A stretch of 64,000 nt of DNA from Gammaproteobacteria bacterium (lineage in GTDB: Bacteria > Pseudomonadota > Gammaproteobacteria > Burkholderiales > Burkholderiaceae_B), in assembly GCA_018815245.1 (NCBI GenBank), contig JAHIXK010000010.1, positions 124,001-188,000 on the forward strand, read 5' to 3'. Positions 37,363 through 47,400 of this stretch are shown one piece after another. The notes below the pieces were generated by a model, which was not told the DNA's origin, did not search any database, and saw only the letters and a list, made by a program, of their open reading frames with translations. The position numbers and the translations under genes are program-made. Within the stretch, counting starts at the first letter, position 1, and every line of letters begins with the position of its first letter.

Positions 37363-37605
37363 TTACAACAGCTCAAAAATCATTAATGAATAATTAATCA
37401 GACGACCCGATATGTAAGGCCCCAGGAATATCATGATCAAGGTCGAAAAAACCAACTTCAAGGCAAAAGGAAGAGATTGATCCTGCAGTTGTAAAATGGC
37501 CTGAATAAACCCGAAAAACAATCCAATGAATGCACAGACCAGAACAATAGGTGCTGACATTACTAGTGCAAGCCAAAGAGCCTGATTAACACTATGAATG
37601 ATCAT
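37363..37605 (-). CDS. sctS: Type III secretion export apparatus protein SctS
   Basis: This 80-residue protein with two TM helices is of the SctS/FliQ family, starting MIIHSVNQALWLALVMSAP and containing the conserved GLFFGFIQAILQLQDQSLPF turn. The ATG ending at 37605 behind AGAGG was chosen over a longer frame overlapping sctR. Four copies form part of the export gate with SctR and SctT. Confidence 0.93.
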   Translation of the reverse strand: MIIHSVNQALWLALVMSAPIVLVCAFIGLFFGFIQAILQLQDQSLPFALKLVFSTLIMIFLGPYISGRLINYSLMIFELL

Positions 37606-37612
37606 AAAACCT

Positions 37613-38263
37613 CTACAAATAAGATTGCACCAAACTTTGGAAGACTTTCGACCAGCCCTCGATGGCAACAAAAAGAAGTATTTTCGCGGGCACAGTAATC
37701 GACATGGGCGAGACCATCATCATCCCCAAGGCCATCAAGGCACTGGATACAGCCAAATCGATAATTACAAAGGGTAAATAAAGCAAAAGACCTATTCGAA
37801 AGGCCTCTGCCAGCTCACTCGCAACAAAAGCGGGTAGCAACACGGTTAAGTCGAGCTTATTTACTTCGGATCCCTTGTTTTTCTCTGCAAATTTTTGGGC
37901 TGTACTGTGAAAACTATCCAGATAATTCTTGTTCGTATGTTCAAACATGAATTTTTTTAAAGGTGGTAATGCACGCTCCAGGCCCTGCATCATTTCGATG
38001 CCAGATTGCGGTGGGTTGTCACCTGGTGCAAAATTCTGGGCCATTTCTTTGAATATTGGCCCCATCACAAGAATAGTCATCACCGTGGCAACCCCATACA
38101 ACACCATGTTGGATGGCAGTTGTTGCACGCCAATTGCATTGCGCAAAATCAACAAGACCGCTGATATCTTTAAAAATGCTGTTGATGTAACAGCAAAAAG
38201 AGGCAGAAGCGACAGTAAAGCAACTGTAACAATCAGCGATACTGGATTAATGGATTCAATCAT
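37613..38263 (-). CDS. sctR: Type III secretion export apparatus protein SctR
   Basis: This 216-residue SctR/FliP protein shows the conserved hydrophobic first half (TAFLKISAVLLILRNAIGVQQLPSN), a periplasmic loop, and then LLPAFVASELAEAFRIGLLLYLPF and VSSALMALGMMMVSP. Five copies form the core of the export gate. The start at ATG 38263 is preferred (AAAGG upstream); a TTG at 38272 is also possible. It overlaps the sctQ end by 8 bp. Confidence 0.93.
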   Translation of the reverse strand: MIESINPVSLIVTVALLSLLPLFAVTSTAFLKISAVLLILRNAIGVQQLPSNMVLYGVATVMTILVMGPIFKEMAQNFAPGDNPPQSGIEMMQGLERALPPLKKFMFEHTNKNYLDSFHSTAQKFAEKNKGSEVNKLDLTVLLPAFVASELAEAFRIGLLLYLPFVIIDLAVSSALMALGMMMVSPMSITVPAKILLFVAIEGWSKVFQSLVQSYL

Positions 38264-38567
38264 CGTATTCAACCTTTCTTACGATCTGAAGCATCATCCG
38301 ATTGCCTAAACGCACCAACTCGGCCTCCATCACGGTTGTTCCATGAACTCTGAGACTTACCATCGGCAGCGTGCTCTTCTCGACCTCAATCAAGCTGCCC
38401 TCACCCAAGGCACATAGGTCATCAAAGCTGACTCGCGCGGTACCGGCTAAAATCTCGAGTTCAACCAACTCGTTGTGCTGTTCAATTGGATTGCCTGTCG
38501 GCGCAAGATCCAAATCGACCTCACTTTGAAATTCATCTTCCTCACTTTTCCCGCTCTCAAACTCCAT
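38256..38567 (-). CDS. Probable internal translation product SctQ-C
   Basis: Inside sctQ an in-frame ATG at codon 264 (ending at 38567) is preceded by AAAGGGG with 6 nt spacing, a far better ribosome site than that of full-length sctQ. It would give a 103-residue protein carrying the SpoA domain. YscQ, SpaO, SsaQ and others are known to make such a C-terminal product, which forms a complex with full-length SctQ. The ribosome site is seen; translation is inferred. Confidence 0.6.
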   Translation of the reverse strand: MEFESGKSEEDEFQSEVDLDLAPTGNPIEQHNELVELEILAGTARVSFDDLCALGEGSLIEVEKSTLPMVSLRVHGTTVMEAELVRLGNRMMLQIVRKVEYDD

Positions 38568-39356
38568 TCGTATCCCCTTTTTATCAACTATTAGCGAAAC
38601 TCGGCAGCGCATGCGCTTGCCATGCAGGTATTGGTATACCGCTGAGGCCTTTAACTTGAAACAATCGTTCTTGTTCTCTTGAAGAAGATCCAGCAAGTCG
38701 CCATGCGAAAGACTGTTCAAATCATTCACACTGAAATATTTTTTGGTGAGGTGAAGATAGGCCTTCATCTTGAAAGATACACACGAACCCAACCACATTT
38801 TGTTTCTTGCAAACTGTTCACTGAACTGCCGAACTTCAATTTCCAGGTCGGCCAGATACTTGCTGGATGCATACAACGAAATTACATTTTGATTGTGTAC
38901 ATTCACAACAATGTTGTCTTCACTCAGCCGGAGATCACTTAATTTGGCGCTGCTAACCAAGCCTTTCATTGACAGATCGAAGGCCTCCAGAACATCCAAT
39001 ATCGAGTACCTGACGACATCTTCTATTTGCGCATTGTTTTCCATCGACCAGTCCACTTGAGCCTGGTTGATGTGATACATACTCTTGTTCCAGATTAGTT
39101 CGGGGGAAATTACAGCGATAACAGACTCACCACCGAAGCTTTCCAGCTCACAATAAATTTTTCCTGCAGCAGGCTCAACGAAGGTATCGCCAAGATTCCG
39201 TATAACCAGGCATTGCCCCAATTCGGACAGGATCGTTTTGTAGACACGACGACAATGACCTGAACCGCCAAATATATGAGACTTCTCTTTGGGTATGTCG
39301 GTCAATTCCGGCAGGTCTTCAATCACCCAGTTCGTCACGGCTTCTTCGACTATCAT
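38256..39356 (-). CDS. sctQ: Type III secretion cytoplasmic ring (C-ring/pod) protein SctQ
   Basis: This 366-residue protein has a poorly conserved N-terminal part and a C-terminal SpoA domain (LVELEILAGTARVSFDDLCALGEGSLIEV; then RVHGTTVMEAELVRLGNRMMLQIV) that identifies it as SctQ/FliN-like. It forms the sorting platform under the export gate. Length is close to YscQ-type proteins. An internal start with its own ribosome site at codon 264 is annotated separately. It lies 6 bp after sctO, leaving no room for an sctP gene between them. Confidence 0.88.
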   Translation of the reverse strand: MIVEEAVTNWVIEDLPELTDIPKEKSHIFGGSGHCRRVYKTILSELGQCLVIRNLGDTFVEPAAGKIYCELESFGGESVIAVISPELIWNKSMYHINQAQVDWSMENNAQIEDVVRYSILDVLEAFDLSMKGLVSSAKLSDLRLSEDNIVVNVHNQNVISLYASSKYLADLEIEVRQFSEQFARNKMWLGSCVSFKMKAYLHLTKKYFSVNDLNSLSHGDLLDLLQENKNDCFKLKASAVYQYLHGKRMRCRVSLIVDKKGIRMEFESGKSEEDEFQSEVDLDLAPTGNPIEQHNELVELEILAGTARVSFDDLCALGEGSLIEVEKSTLPMVSLRVHGTTVMEAELVRLGNRMMLQIVRKVEYDD

Positions 39357-39362
39357 TTCTGG

Positions 39363-39782
39363 TTATGTCCTAAAAATTTTTTCGACCAACTCTTCGATCT
39401 TGAGCAATCTTTTCTCAAGTGTGCGACTAACTTCCCTGGCAGTATCAAGCTGCCTCTCGGTCTCAATTGATTCGGACTCAATTTGTTTAGATTGATGGCC
39501 AAGCGATTTTTGCCTCCGTCGATAAAGGCTTTCGCGTTTTTGCAAAACCATGAAAGCATCGACTTTGACAACTTTCTCGCTAAAAGACGTGAGGGTTTCA
39601 TCGCGTTGATTCGAATGCTCTCTTTGTTCAACCTTCATTTGTTCGGATAGCTGTTTTATCTCAGTTTCCTGACCAGAAAGAATTCCTTGAATCTTTGCAA
39701 CCTGCCGTCGTTGTTTGCTGGCCCGTACTTCTCGAATTCGTCTGAGCTGCTTGAGGTCTTTGTAGGTGGAATCTGTTTGCAT
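39363..39782 (-). CDS. sctO: Type III secretion stalk protein SctO (YscO/FliJ-like)
   Basis: This is a 139-residue, highly charged, almost entirely alpha-helical coiled-coil protein (KQLRRIREVRASKQRRQ at the start). It sits directly after the ATPase gene, the position of SctO in Ysc-type operons. SctO is the FliJ-like stalk linking the ATPase hexamer to SctV. Sequence identity in this family is low; the call relies on coiled coil, size and position. Confidence 0.8.
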   Translation of the reverse strand: MQTDSTYKDLKQLRRIREVRASKQRRQVAKIQGILSGQETEIKQLSEQMKVEQREHSNQRDETLTSFSEKVVKVDAFMVLQKRESLYRRRQKSLGHQSKQIESESIETERQLDTAREVSRTLEKRLLKIEELVEKIFRT

Positions 39783-39787
39783 CTTGT

Positions 39788-41131
39788 TTAAATCCTCTCA
39801 AGACCCTTGACGATTGTGGCCATGCGTGAGGTTGTCGATGTAAGCTCGGCGAATTCGTCTTTGCCCTGTTTGGCCCAAGTGTCGATTAATGGCTTGATCT
39901 TCACTGACTCATCGATCAGTGGATCTGTGCCCGATTCGTATTCGCGGATTCTGAGCAGAAGCTCAATCTCATCGTACGTTGACAAGGCTTTGCGCACAGA
40001 ACCCGCGTTCTTTAAGTGTTCTGGGGTCACAATGTTGTGCATGACACGGGAAAGACTTTTCAGGGGATCAATAGCAGGAAAATGCGCGCGCTCAACAAGT
40101 TTGGTTGACAAGATAATGTGACCATCCAGCAAACTTTTTGCCTCTGATGCCACTGGGTCATCTTCAAGCCTTTCTTTCTCTGTCAACACTGTGTAAATCG
40201 CCGTTATGCAGCCTTTGGTGGTACGCCCGGCTCTCTCAATCACTTCCGGTAACAGCGAATAAACAGAGGGGGTAAAGCCACTGGCTGTTACTGGCTCGCC
40301 GGCCATTAATCCGAGTTCTCTCTGCGCTCGGGCTAAACGCGTCAACGAATCAACAAGCAACAGAACACTTTTGCCTTGGTCACGTAAATATTCGGCTACG
40401 CTGACAGCAGTGAATGCAGCGCGAACCCGCTCAATCGCCGCCTTGTCGGAGGTAGCACAGACAAAAATGCTTTTCGCACGAATATCGGGGGTAATTTCAT
40501 TCTCCATGAACTCACGAAGCTCGCGCCCCCTTTCACCCACCAGTGCGAAAACGATGGTGTCTACATCAGCACCCCTGGCGATCTGAGCCAGCAAAGTACT
40601 TTTCCCGCATCCCGGAGGAGAAAATATCCCCACCCGCTGCCCCTTGCCCAAGGTCATCAACCCGTCAATAACGCGGACACCGGTAATGAGCTTCTCACTC
40701 ACTGGAGGGCGATGCAGCGCCAGCGGTGCTGATCTAAGCACAGGCGTTGCATCTTCATCGAACGAAAGCGCTCCCTTTAAGGAATCAGAGGGATACTCCA
40801 TGTTGCGCCCCATGCCATCCATTACTGAAGAGAAGATCTCTTCACGGGCTTTTACACTGTGGGGCTTGCCAAGCTGAGTTACCTTGGCGCCAAGGTGCAC
40901 ACCCTCGACAGATTCAAGGCAAGTCAGTGTTGCCAAGTTTCCGCTAAATGCAATGACCTCGGCAAGAATCGGTTTACCGTAGATTGTCTCGATTTCACAA
41001 AGCTCACCCTGCGTCACCTGGGGAAGCACCGCTTTCACTGTAGAGACCACTATCTCCCTGACAAAGCCTATCTTCTTGACAGGCAAGCGCGTGGACAGAT
41101 TTTCTTTGTACTTTTCGAGAAACTGGCTCAT
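39788..41131 (-). CDS. sctN: Type III secretion ATPase SctN
   Basis: This 447-residue F1-beta-like ATPase has Walker A SPPGCGKSTLL, the block ALVGERGRELREF, Walker B VLLLVDSLTRLARAQREL and TASGFTPSVYSLLPEVIERAG, all typical of T3SS and flagellar ATPases. It unfolds and releases chaperone-bound substrates at the export gate. Order sctN-O-Q-R-S-T-U equals the Ysc-type operon except for the missing P gene. Confidence 0.95.
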   Translation of the reverse strand: MSQFLEKYKENLSTRLPVKKIGFVREIVVSTVKAVLPQVTQGELCEIETIYGKPILAEVIAFSGNLATLTCLESVEGVHLGAKVTQLGKPHSVKAREEIFSSVMDGMGRNMEYPSDSLKGALSFDEDATPVLRSAPLALHRPPVSEKLITGVRVIDGLMTLGKGQRVGIFSPPGCGKSTLLAQIARGADVDTIVFALVGERGRELREFMENEITPDIRAKSIFVCATSDKAAIERVRAAFTAVSVAEYLRDQGKSVLLLVDSLTRLARAQRELGLMAGEPVTASGFTPSVYSLLPEVIERAGRTTKGCITAIYTVLTEKERLEDDPVASEAKSLLDGHIILSTKLVERAHFPAIDPLKSLSRVMHNIVTPEHLKNAGSVRKALSTYDEIELLLRIREYESGTDPLIDESVKIKPLIDTWAKQGKDEFAELTSTTSRMATIVKGLERI

Positions 41132-41151
41132 TTCATAATGACCATTAAATT

Positions 41152-42090
41152 CTAAATTCGAATGACGTATTCACTGTCACCTTGAAGAACAATTTTTTCA
41201 GGGCTAATTTCTTTGACTACCAACCCCTGATAAACCGAACCCACGAATAGCTGCTCGTTGTTGCGAAGCTCAAGAACTGCGGTTGAACCAAAAGTAATAC
41301 TACGGGTGTCAAGACTGTCCACAATTTTCTGTTCTTCTGACAAGGAAAGCTTCGCCTGAATCTGTAATTGCTGCCCATAATGGGACGCGAGATGAGTCAA
41401 TTGCTTTTCCACTGCTGCAATTTGTTGACGACTCAACTCTCCTTCAACACTCAACCCTTTCTCAGTCGAAACAAATTTAACTTGCTTCAATTGATTGGCT
41501 TGAACAAACATCTTCATGTCAGCTTCTATGTTCTCAAGCATTCTCCTAGTCAGAATGTCCTCTGTCGATAGCTCATTGGAGTGAACAGGATCTGCCCCAG
41601 ACTGACCCGCATGTGAAGTTTGAGCACCCGATGTTCCTAAAAACAGAACACACCCGGTTATCGCGACAACAAAAATGCCAGAAAGCGCGACGAACAACCG
41701 AATACCCAAGCCGTGAACAACATCGACAACATCGCTAACCAAGCGCAAAACCCGAGCCATGGCCCAGTTAACAACATTCCGGGAAACAAGATTCGCGGAA
41801 ATCTCTATCCGTACATCAGCCACTTCCAACACAAGTTTTTGATCGGAGAAAAGACCCTTTCTAACGTACTTTTGAAAATCTTCGGTTTGTTCAATCAACT
41901 CGGACGCATCGCTAATCAGCAACTTGTTCTGCGCAAAAGTTAAAGTAAGCAACTTGTCGGGAAGGCCATCATCACAAAGAAAAATTTCACTCGACGAGCT
42001 TCCACCGATAGAGATTGAGCCGTCGCTATATTTCCACTTAGCCCCAGTGTGTAGTCCTGACAAAACTTTCACATTTAAACTAATCATCAT
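41152..42090 (-). CDS. sctD: Type III secretion inner-membrane ring protein SctD
   Basis: This 312-residue protein has an N-terminal FHA-like cytoplasmic domain (LNVKVLSGLHTGAKW, then SIGGSSSSEIFL), one TM helix (about 140-160, LFVALSGIFVVAITGCVLFLG) and a short periplasmic part. That is the layout of SctD (YscD/PrgH). It is about 100 residues shorter than YscD, so the periplasmic ring-building region is reduced to roughly two small domains. It lies between sctV and sctN. Confidence 0.82.
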   Translation of the reverse strand: MMISLNVKVLSGLHTGAKWKYSDGSISIGGSSSSEIFLCDDGLPDKLLTLTFAQNKLLISDASELIEQTEDFQKYVRKGLFSDQKLVLEVADVRIEISANLVSRNVVNWAMARVLRLVSDVVDVVHGLGIRLFVALSGIFVVAITGCVLFLGTSGAQTSHAGQSGADPVHSNELSTEDILTRRMLENIEADMKMFVQANQLKQVKFVSTEKGLSVEGELSRQQIAAVEKQLTHLASHYGQQLQIQAKLSLSEEQKIVDSLDTRSITFGSTAVLELRNNEQLFVGSVYQGLVVKEISPEKIVLQGDSEYVIRI

Positions 42091-42095
42091 TTGAC

Positions 42096-44198
42096 CTATT
42101 TGGGTTGAGTTTCTGTTTGACGAAATTCATCAAGTTTGATTACACCAAGATGCTCTATTTCCTGACTGGACGAGATTTCTTGATAAGAAAACACTTGGAC
42201 TGCGCGCAACCTGTCGCAAACCAGGTCGAAGAAATGTGCCCGACAATCGACGGAACAGATGATGGCTGGCAACCTCTCCAAACCTGCATAATTGATGTAA
42301 TGCGATTGAACAATTTCAATCAGCTTGGCTGAAGTTTCTCCATCAACATCAAGGAATGTCACAGACCCATCACTTCTCACGGATTCGCGGATAAACATTT
42401 CTATTTCGGGATCAAGTGACAATACTTTGAGTTTTCCCTGCTCTGCATGTTGAAAACAAATCTGGTCGCTGAGTTCTTTTCTGACTTGTTCGGTGATGAT
42501 GATGACATCACGCTCACGCTGCCCCCAATCAATCAAGGCGCCAAGGATTGATCGAATATTCCTGAGTGAAACTCGCTCCGTCAAAAGTCGCTGCAGCACC
42601 TCTACAACCTTCATGGCTGGCAAGGAGCGTTCAAGTTCTTTCACCTGGTCACCAAACTCCATACTGCTCGCCTTGAAATAGTTGAAACTCTCTTTCATGG
42701 AGAACAGCTTTTTAGAGCTGTTGACCAACAGTGCCTCAATCATCTCTGCCCAACGTTTTTCGTAGGTGATGTATTCGATGCCCAACTGGTCAAGACGCAC
42801 TTTGTTGATTGGATTGCTAAGGTAGGTATATCGCCCCAATGTGTGGTTGAATTGAAGCTCAACAATGTCTTCAACTTTGTCAAAATTTTCTTTCGAACAC
42901 CAAATCTGGAGATCTTTGTCGCTCATGCTAAGACTTAGCATTGGCACGCCATAAATACGGATCTGGATGTCGCTTACTTTTTGATCTTCGTGAAACTTGA
43001 ATGTGGGATAAACGAACCCGGTGTCTTCGACCAACTGGTTTCTGGTTAACTTCACAATACTGAACAACAAGTTCAGTTCATTGGGCTCCATACCAGCCGG
43101 GTATCTAACCTCCAGCTCGTCAAAAGACGATACTTTTGTAAGGTCTTGAATTGCGGATTTGTTCTTGTCTTTGAGCAGAGCATCAAACTTTTCTTTCTTG
43201 TTTTGAGCAACCTTCACCTTCGCTACAGGCTCGGACCTGAACCCAAGATAAAACAGAACCAGACCAGCGACGAGAAATGCCACGGTAGGCATTCCAGGAA
43301 CCGCACTAAAAATAAAGCAGAAGCAGCTGCTGATTTTGATTGCTTTTTTGTTATTGCCCAAGTCATTAATTACATCTTTCGCGGTGCTGCTGCCGTCGGG
43401 ATCGCTTTTGGTTACGCGGGTCACAATCAAACCCGCAGCAATTGATGTAAGAAGGGAAGGAATGATACCAACCAAACCGTCGCCTACAGACAAGATGGTG
43501 TACGTGGTTCCTGCCATCGAGAAACTCATGCCCAACTGCATCATGCCAACAGCCAAACCACCCAACAAGTTAACCGCTGTGATAACCAACCCGGCGATAG
43601 CGTCGTTTTTTACAAACTTGATTGCTCCATCCATCGCGCCGAATAGTTGCGATTCTTTTTGCAACTCCGCCCGCTTGAGCTTGGCCTCATCCTGCGTGAT
43701 TGAGCCGTTTCGCAAATCGCCATCAATGGACATTTGCTTGCCTGGCATTGCATCCAGAGAGAACCGCGCGGCAACTTCAGCAACTCGCTCAGAACCCTTT
43801 GTAACCACAAGAAAATTCACGATCGATATGATCAGAAAAATCACAAGCCCTACTGCAATGTTGCCCCCCACCACAAACTCACCAAATGTAGTGATGATTT
43901 CGCCTGCGTCTGCTTCAAGCAGAATTTGTCGAGTAGTGGATATCGTGAGGGATAATCTGAACAGGGTGACCAGCAGAAGCAACGCTGGGAAAGAAGAAAA
44001 TTTGAGAGGTGTTTCGAGCAAAACTGCACTTAAAACAAGAACTACCGTGACCGTGATGTTCAATGCGATAAGAACATCGAGCATTTGTGGGGGAATCGGA
44101 ATAACCATCATGACAACCATCAGCAGCACCAGGGATGCGCCAACAATTTCTGATCGATCGGATGCCAATCTCGCGAAAGAATTTATTGCTTTGATCAC
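42096..44198 (-). CDS. sctV: Type III secretion major export gate protein SctV
   Basis: This 700-residue FHIPEP-family protein has eight TM helices in the first 330 residues, the conserved LLLVTLFRLSLTISTTRQIL, MPGKQMSIDGDLRNG and SVGDGLVGIIPSLLTSIAAGLIVTRV blocks, and a C-terminal cytoplasmic domain that forms the nonameric ring receiving substrates. It is the first gene of the operon. The start is GTG at 44198 behind AGGGG. The 275 bp upstream to metH must hold the promoter, but no clear sigma-70 or hrp-type box was recognised. Confidence 0.94.
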   Translation of the reverse strand: MIKAINSFARLASDRSEIVGASLVLLMVVMMVIPIPPQMLDVLIALNITVTVVLVLSAVLLETPLKFSSFPALLLLVTLFRLSLTISTTRQILLEADAGEIITTFGEFVVGGNIAVGLVIFLIISIVNFLVVTKGSERVAEVAARFSLDAMPGKQMSIDGDLRNGSITQDEAKLKRAELQKESQLFGAMDGAIKFVKNDAIAGLVITAVNLLGGLAVGMMQLGMSFSMAGTTYTILSVGDGLVGIIPSLLTSIAAGLIVTRVTKSDPDGSSTAKDVINDLGNNKKAIKISSCFCFIFSAVPGMPTVAFLVAGLVLFYLGFRSEPVAKVKVAQNKKEKFDALLKDKNKSAIQDLTKVSSFDELEVRYPAGMEPNELNLLFSIVKLTRNQLVEDTGFVYPTFKFHEDQKVSDIQIRIYGVPMLSLSMSDKDLQIWCSKENFDKVEDIVELQFNHTLGRYTYLSNPINKVRLDQLGIEYITYEKRWAEMIEALLVNSSKKLFSMKESFNYFKASSMEFGDQVKELERSLPAMKVVEVLQRLLTERVSLRNIRSILGALIDWGQRERDVIIITEQVRKELSDQICFQHAEQGKLKVLSLDPEIEMFIRESVRSDGSVTFLDVDGETSAKLIEIVQSHYINYAGLERLPAIICSVDCRAHFFDLVCDRLRAVQVFSYQEISSSQEIEHLGVIKLDEFRQTETQPK

Positions 44199-44423
44199 GC
44201 TAGCCCCTGTTCTGTATTGGATGATTACAGTTCTTTAAGTACAGGGGGCCAAGCTAAAGTTCCAATTCTTGAAAAACAAACGAGCCGAGGCCCAATTTAC
44301 CAGCGGTGCGTCTGTTGTGAAGGCATGAAAAAGGACGGGACGAGGTTGAGGCTGGGCGGAGCAGATTAACTTGCCACGGATTTCTGAGAGTGCGTGTGTT
44401 GCGTGCAAAAGCTTAGGCAGGCC

Positions 44424-44442
44424 GAGGCCGCATCAAGGCCTC
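44424..44442 (-). terminator. Weak hairpin after metH
   Basis: GAGGCC (44424-44429) pairs with GGCCTC (44437-44442) around a 7-nt loop. On the minus strand a short TTTT follows some 15 nt later. It may partly end the metH transcript before the T3SS operon. Confidence 0.3.
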
Positions 44443-44473
44443 CAGATAAGACTCCTGCCATAAGCACGCAAAC

Positions 44474-47400
44474 TTACATATCAAGCACTGGTCCCAGTGC
44501 TTTACGAAGCTCTTCCATGTTTCTAAGGGAATATACCCTGAGGCTCTCCAGTTGATCCATGCCAATCTTACCCACATTGAAGTAATCACTTTGAGGGTTA
44601 GCGAAGTAGAAGCCGCTGACACTGGCAGCCGGGTTCATGGCCAGGCTTTCTGTCAGGGTCATGCCAATTTCCTCGCAATGCATCACGTCAAACATGTTTC
44701 GTTTGATGGTGTGTTCCGGGCAGGCGGGGTAACCCGGTGCGGGGCGAATGCCTTGGTACTTTTCGGCAATCAGCTCTTCGTTGCTCAGGGTTTCATCGGT
44801 CACATAGCCCCACAGGTCTTTGCGAACCCGCTGGTGCAGGCATTCGGCAAAGGCTTCGGCCATGCGGTCGGCGATGGCCTTGAACATGATGGAGGAGTAA
44901 TCGTCGTGCGCGGCCTGGAATTCCTTTTCCTTCTTTTCTACGCCCAAACCAGCCGTTACTGCGAACATGCCGATGTAGTCGTCGCCTTGACCTTTCGGTG
45001 CAATGAAGTCGGCCAGTGATTTGTTCGGTATGCCTTCGCGCTTTTCGCCTTGTTGCCGCAAAGGGCTGTAAGTGAACAACACTTGGCTTCGGGTTTCATC
45101 GGCATAAACCTCGATGTGATCATCCTGCACCGTGTTGGCGGGGTAAAACGCCACCGCCGCATTGGCTTGCAACCAGCGGCCCTCGATGCATTTTTTCAGC
45201 ATGGCTTTGCCGTCTTCGAACACTTTGCGGGCGGCTTCGCCCACCAGTTCGTCTTCCAGCACGCGGGGGTAACCACCATGCAGGTCCCAGGTTTGAAAAA
45301 ACGGTGTCCAGTCGATGTACTGGGCAATGTCGGCCAGGTCGTAGTTCTTGAAGTAGCGCTTGCCAATGAACTTGGGCTTGGGTGGCGTGTAGGCGACCCA
45401 GTCGATTGTCTGTTTGTTGGCGCGTGCCGCTTCAATGCTGATCAATGGTTGGGCTTTTTTGTTGGCGTGTTGTACGCGCACGCGCTCGTATTCGGTTTTC
45501 AAATCGGCCTTGAAAGTATCGGCCGATTCATCCGACAACAAGTTCGAGGCCACGCCGACGGAACGGCTGGCATCGCTGACGTAAACCGTGGGGCCTTCGT
45601 AATGCGGGGCAATTTTTACAGCGGTGTGCACGCGGCTGGTGGTGGCACCGCCAATCAGCAATGGAATGCCGCGGTCGCGGAAGTAGGGGTCGCGTTGCAT
45701 TTCAGAAGCCACATAGGCCATTTCTTCAAGCGAGGGCGTGATAAGACCAGACAAGCCAATGATGTCCGCGTTAATTTCCTTGGCCTTGGCGAGAATTTGT
45801 TCGGCGGGCACCATGACGCCCATGTTTTCAACTTCGAAGTTGTTGCACTGAAGAACAACGGTGACGATGTTTTTGCCAATGTCGTGCACATCGCCTTTCA
45901 CGGTGGCAATCAAAATTTTGCCTTTGGCTTTGGCGTCGCCACCCGCGGCAACCAGCTGCTTCTTTTCTTCCTCAATGTAAGGAATAAGGTGGGCCACCGC
46001 CTGCTTCATGACGCGGGCGCTTTTTACTACCTGCGGCAGGAACATTTTGCCAGCACCGAATAAGTCGCCAACCACATTCATGCCATCCATCAACGGGCCT
46101 TCAATCACATTGATTGGGCGACCACCGTTGGCTGCAATTTCAGCGCGGCATTCTTCGGTGTCTTCCACAATGAAGTTGGTGATGCCGTGCACCAGCGCAT
46201 GGGCCAAACGCTTTTGCACAGGCTGGTTGCGCCACTCCAGGTTTTCTTCGAGCTTCTTGCCGCCGGCTTTCAGGGTGCCGGCAAATTCGATCATTCGCTC
46301 GGTGGCGGTTTTTCCGAAATCGGGATCGTTTTCGGCAAGCGTGGGCTGGCGGTTCAGCACAATGTCTTCCACGCGGGCTTTCAGTTCGGGCTCAAGGTCG
46401 TCGTAAACACCCATCATGCCGGCGTTCACAATGCCCATGGTCATGCCGTTTTTAATGGCGTGGTACAGGAACACGGTGTGAATGGCTTCACGGGCGGGTT
46501 CATTGCCGCGAAAGCTGAATGAGACGTTGGACACACCGCCGGAAATTTTGGCATGCGGCAGGTTTTTCTTGATCCAGCCGGTGGCTTCGATAAAGTCGTT
46601 GCCGTAGTTGTCGTGCTCTTCAATACCCGTGGCAATCGCAAAGATGTTCGGGTCGAAAATAATGTCTTCGGCCGGGAAGCCGACTTCATTCACCAGAATG
46701 TTGTAAGCACGTTCGCAAATTTCAGTTTTGCGGGCGTAGGTGTCGGCCTGGCCTTTTTCGTCAAAGGCCATGACGATAACGGCTGCGCCATAACGCTTGC
46801 ACAATTTGGCCTGGCGTTTGAATTCGTCGACGCCTTCTTTCATGGAAATGGAGTTGACCACGGCCTTGCCCTGCACGCACTTCAGGCCTGCTTCGATCAC
46901 TTCCCATTTCGAGGAGTCGATCATCACGGGCACGCGGGAAATGTCGGGCTCGGAGGCCATCAGGTTCAGGAACTTCACCATGGCGGCTTTGGAGTCGAGC
47001 ATGGCTTCGTCCATGTTGACGTCCACAATCTGCGCGCCGTTTTCAACTTGCTGACGGGCCACGCTAAGGGCTTCGTCGTATTGCTCGTTCAAAATCATTC
47101 GGGCAAAAGCTTTGGAGCCGGTGACGTTGGTTCGCTCGCCCACGTTGATGAACAGGCTGCTGTCGTCGATGTTCAGCGGCTCAAGGCCAGACAAACGGCA
47201 CTTGGGCTCGATGGTCGGGATAAGGCGCGGCTTTTGGTTTTCCAGTGCCTTGGCAATGGCGGCAATGTGTTCAGGCGTGGTGCCACAGCAACCGCCAGCC
47301 ACATTCAGGAAACTGGCCTGCGCGAATTCTTTCACCAGGCTGGAGGTGATTTCCGGTGTTTCATCAAAGCCGGTGTCGCTCATCGGGTTGGGCAAACCGG

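Noticed and set aside
39357-39362. A missed sctP gene between sctO and sctQ
   Set aside because: Only 6 bp separate the two genes; there is no room for another gene.
43336-44238. 300-residue plus-strand frame antisense to sctV
   Set aside because: sctV is full length with all FHIPEP-family blocks; the frame is a shadow.
45050-46063. 337-residue plus-strand frame antisense to metH
   Set aside because: MetH is complete; the Gly/Val/Phe-rich antisense translation is typical of a shadow.
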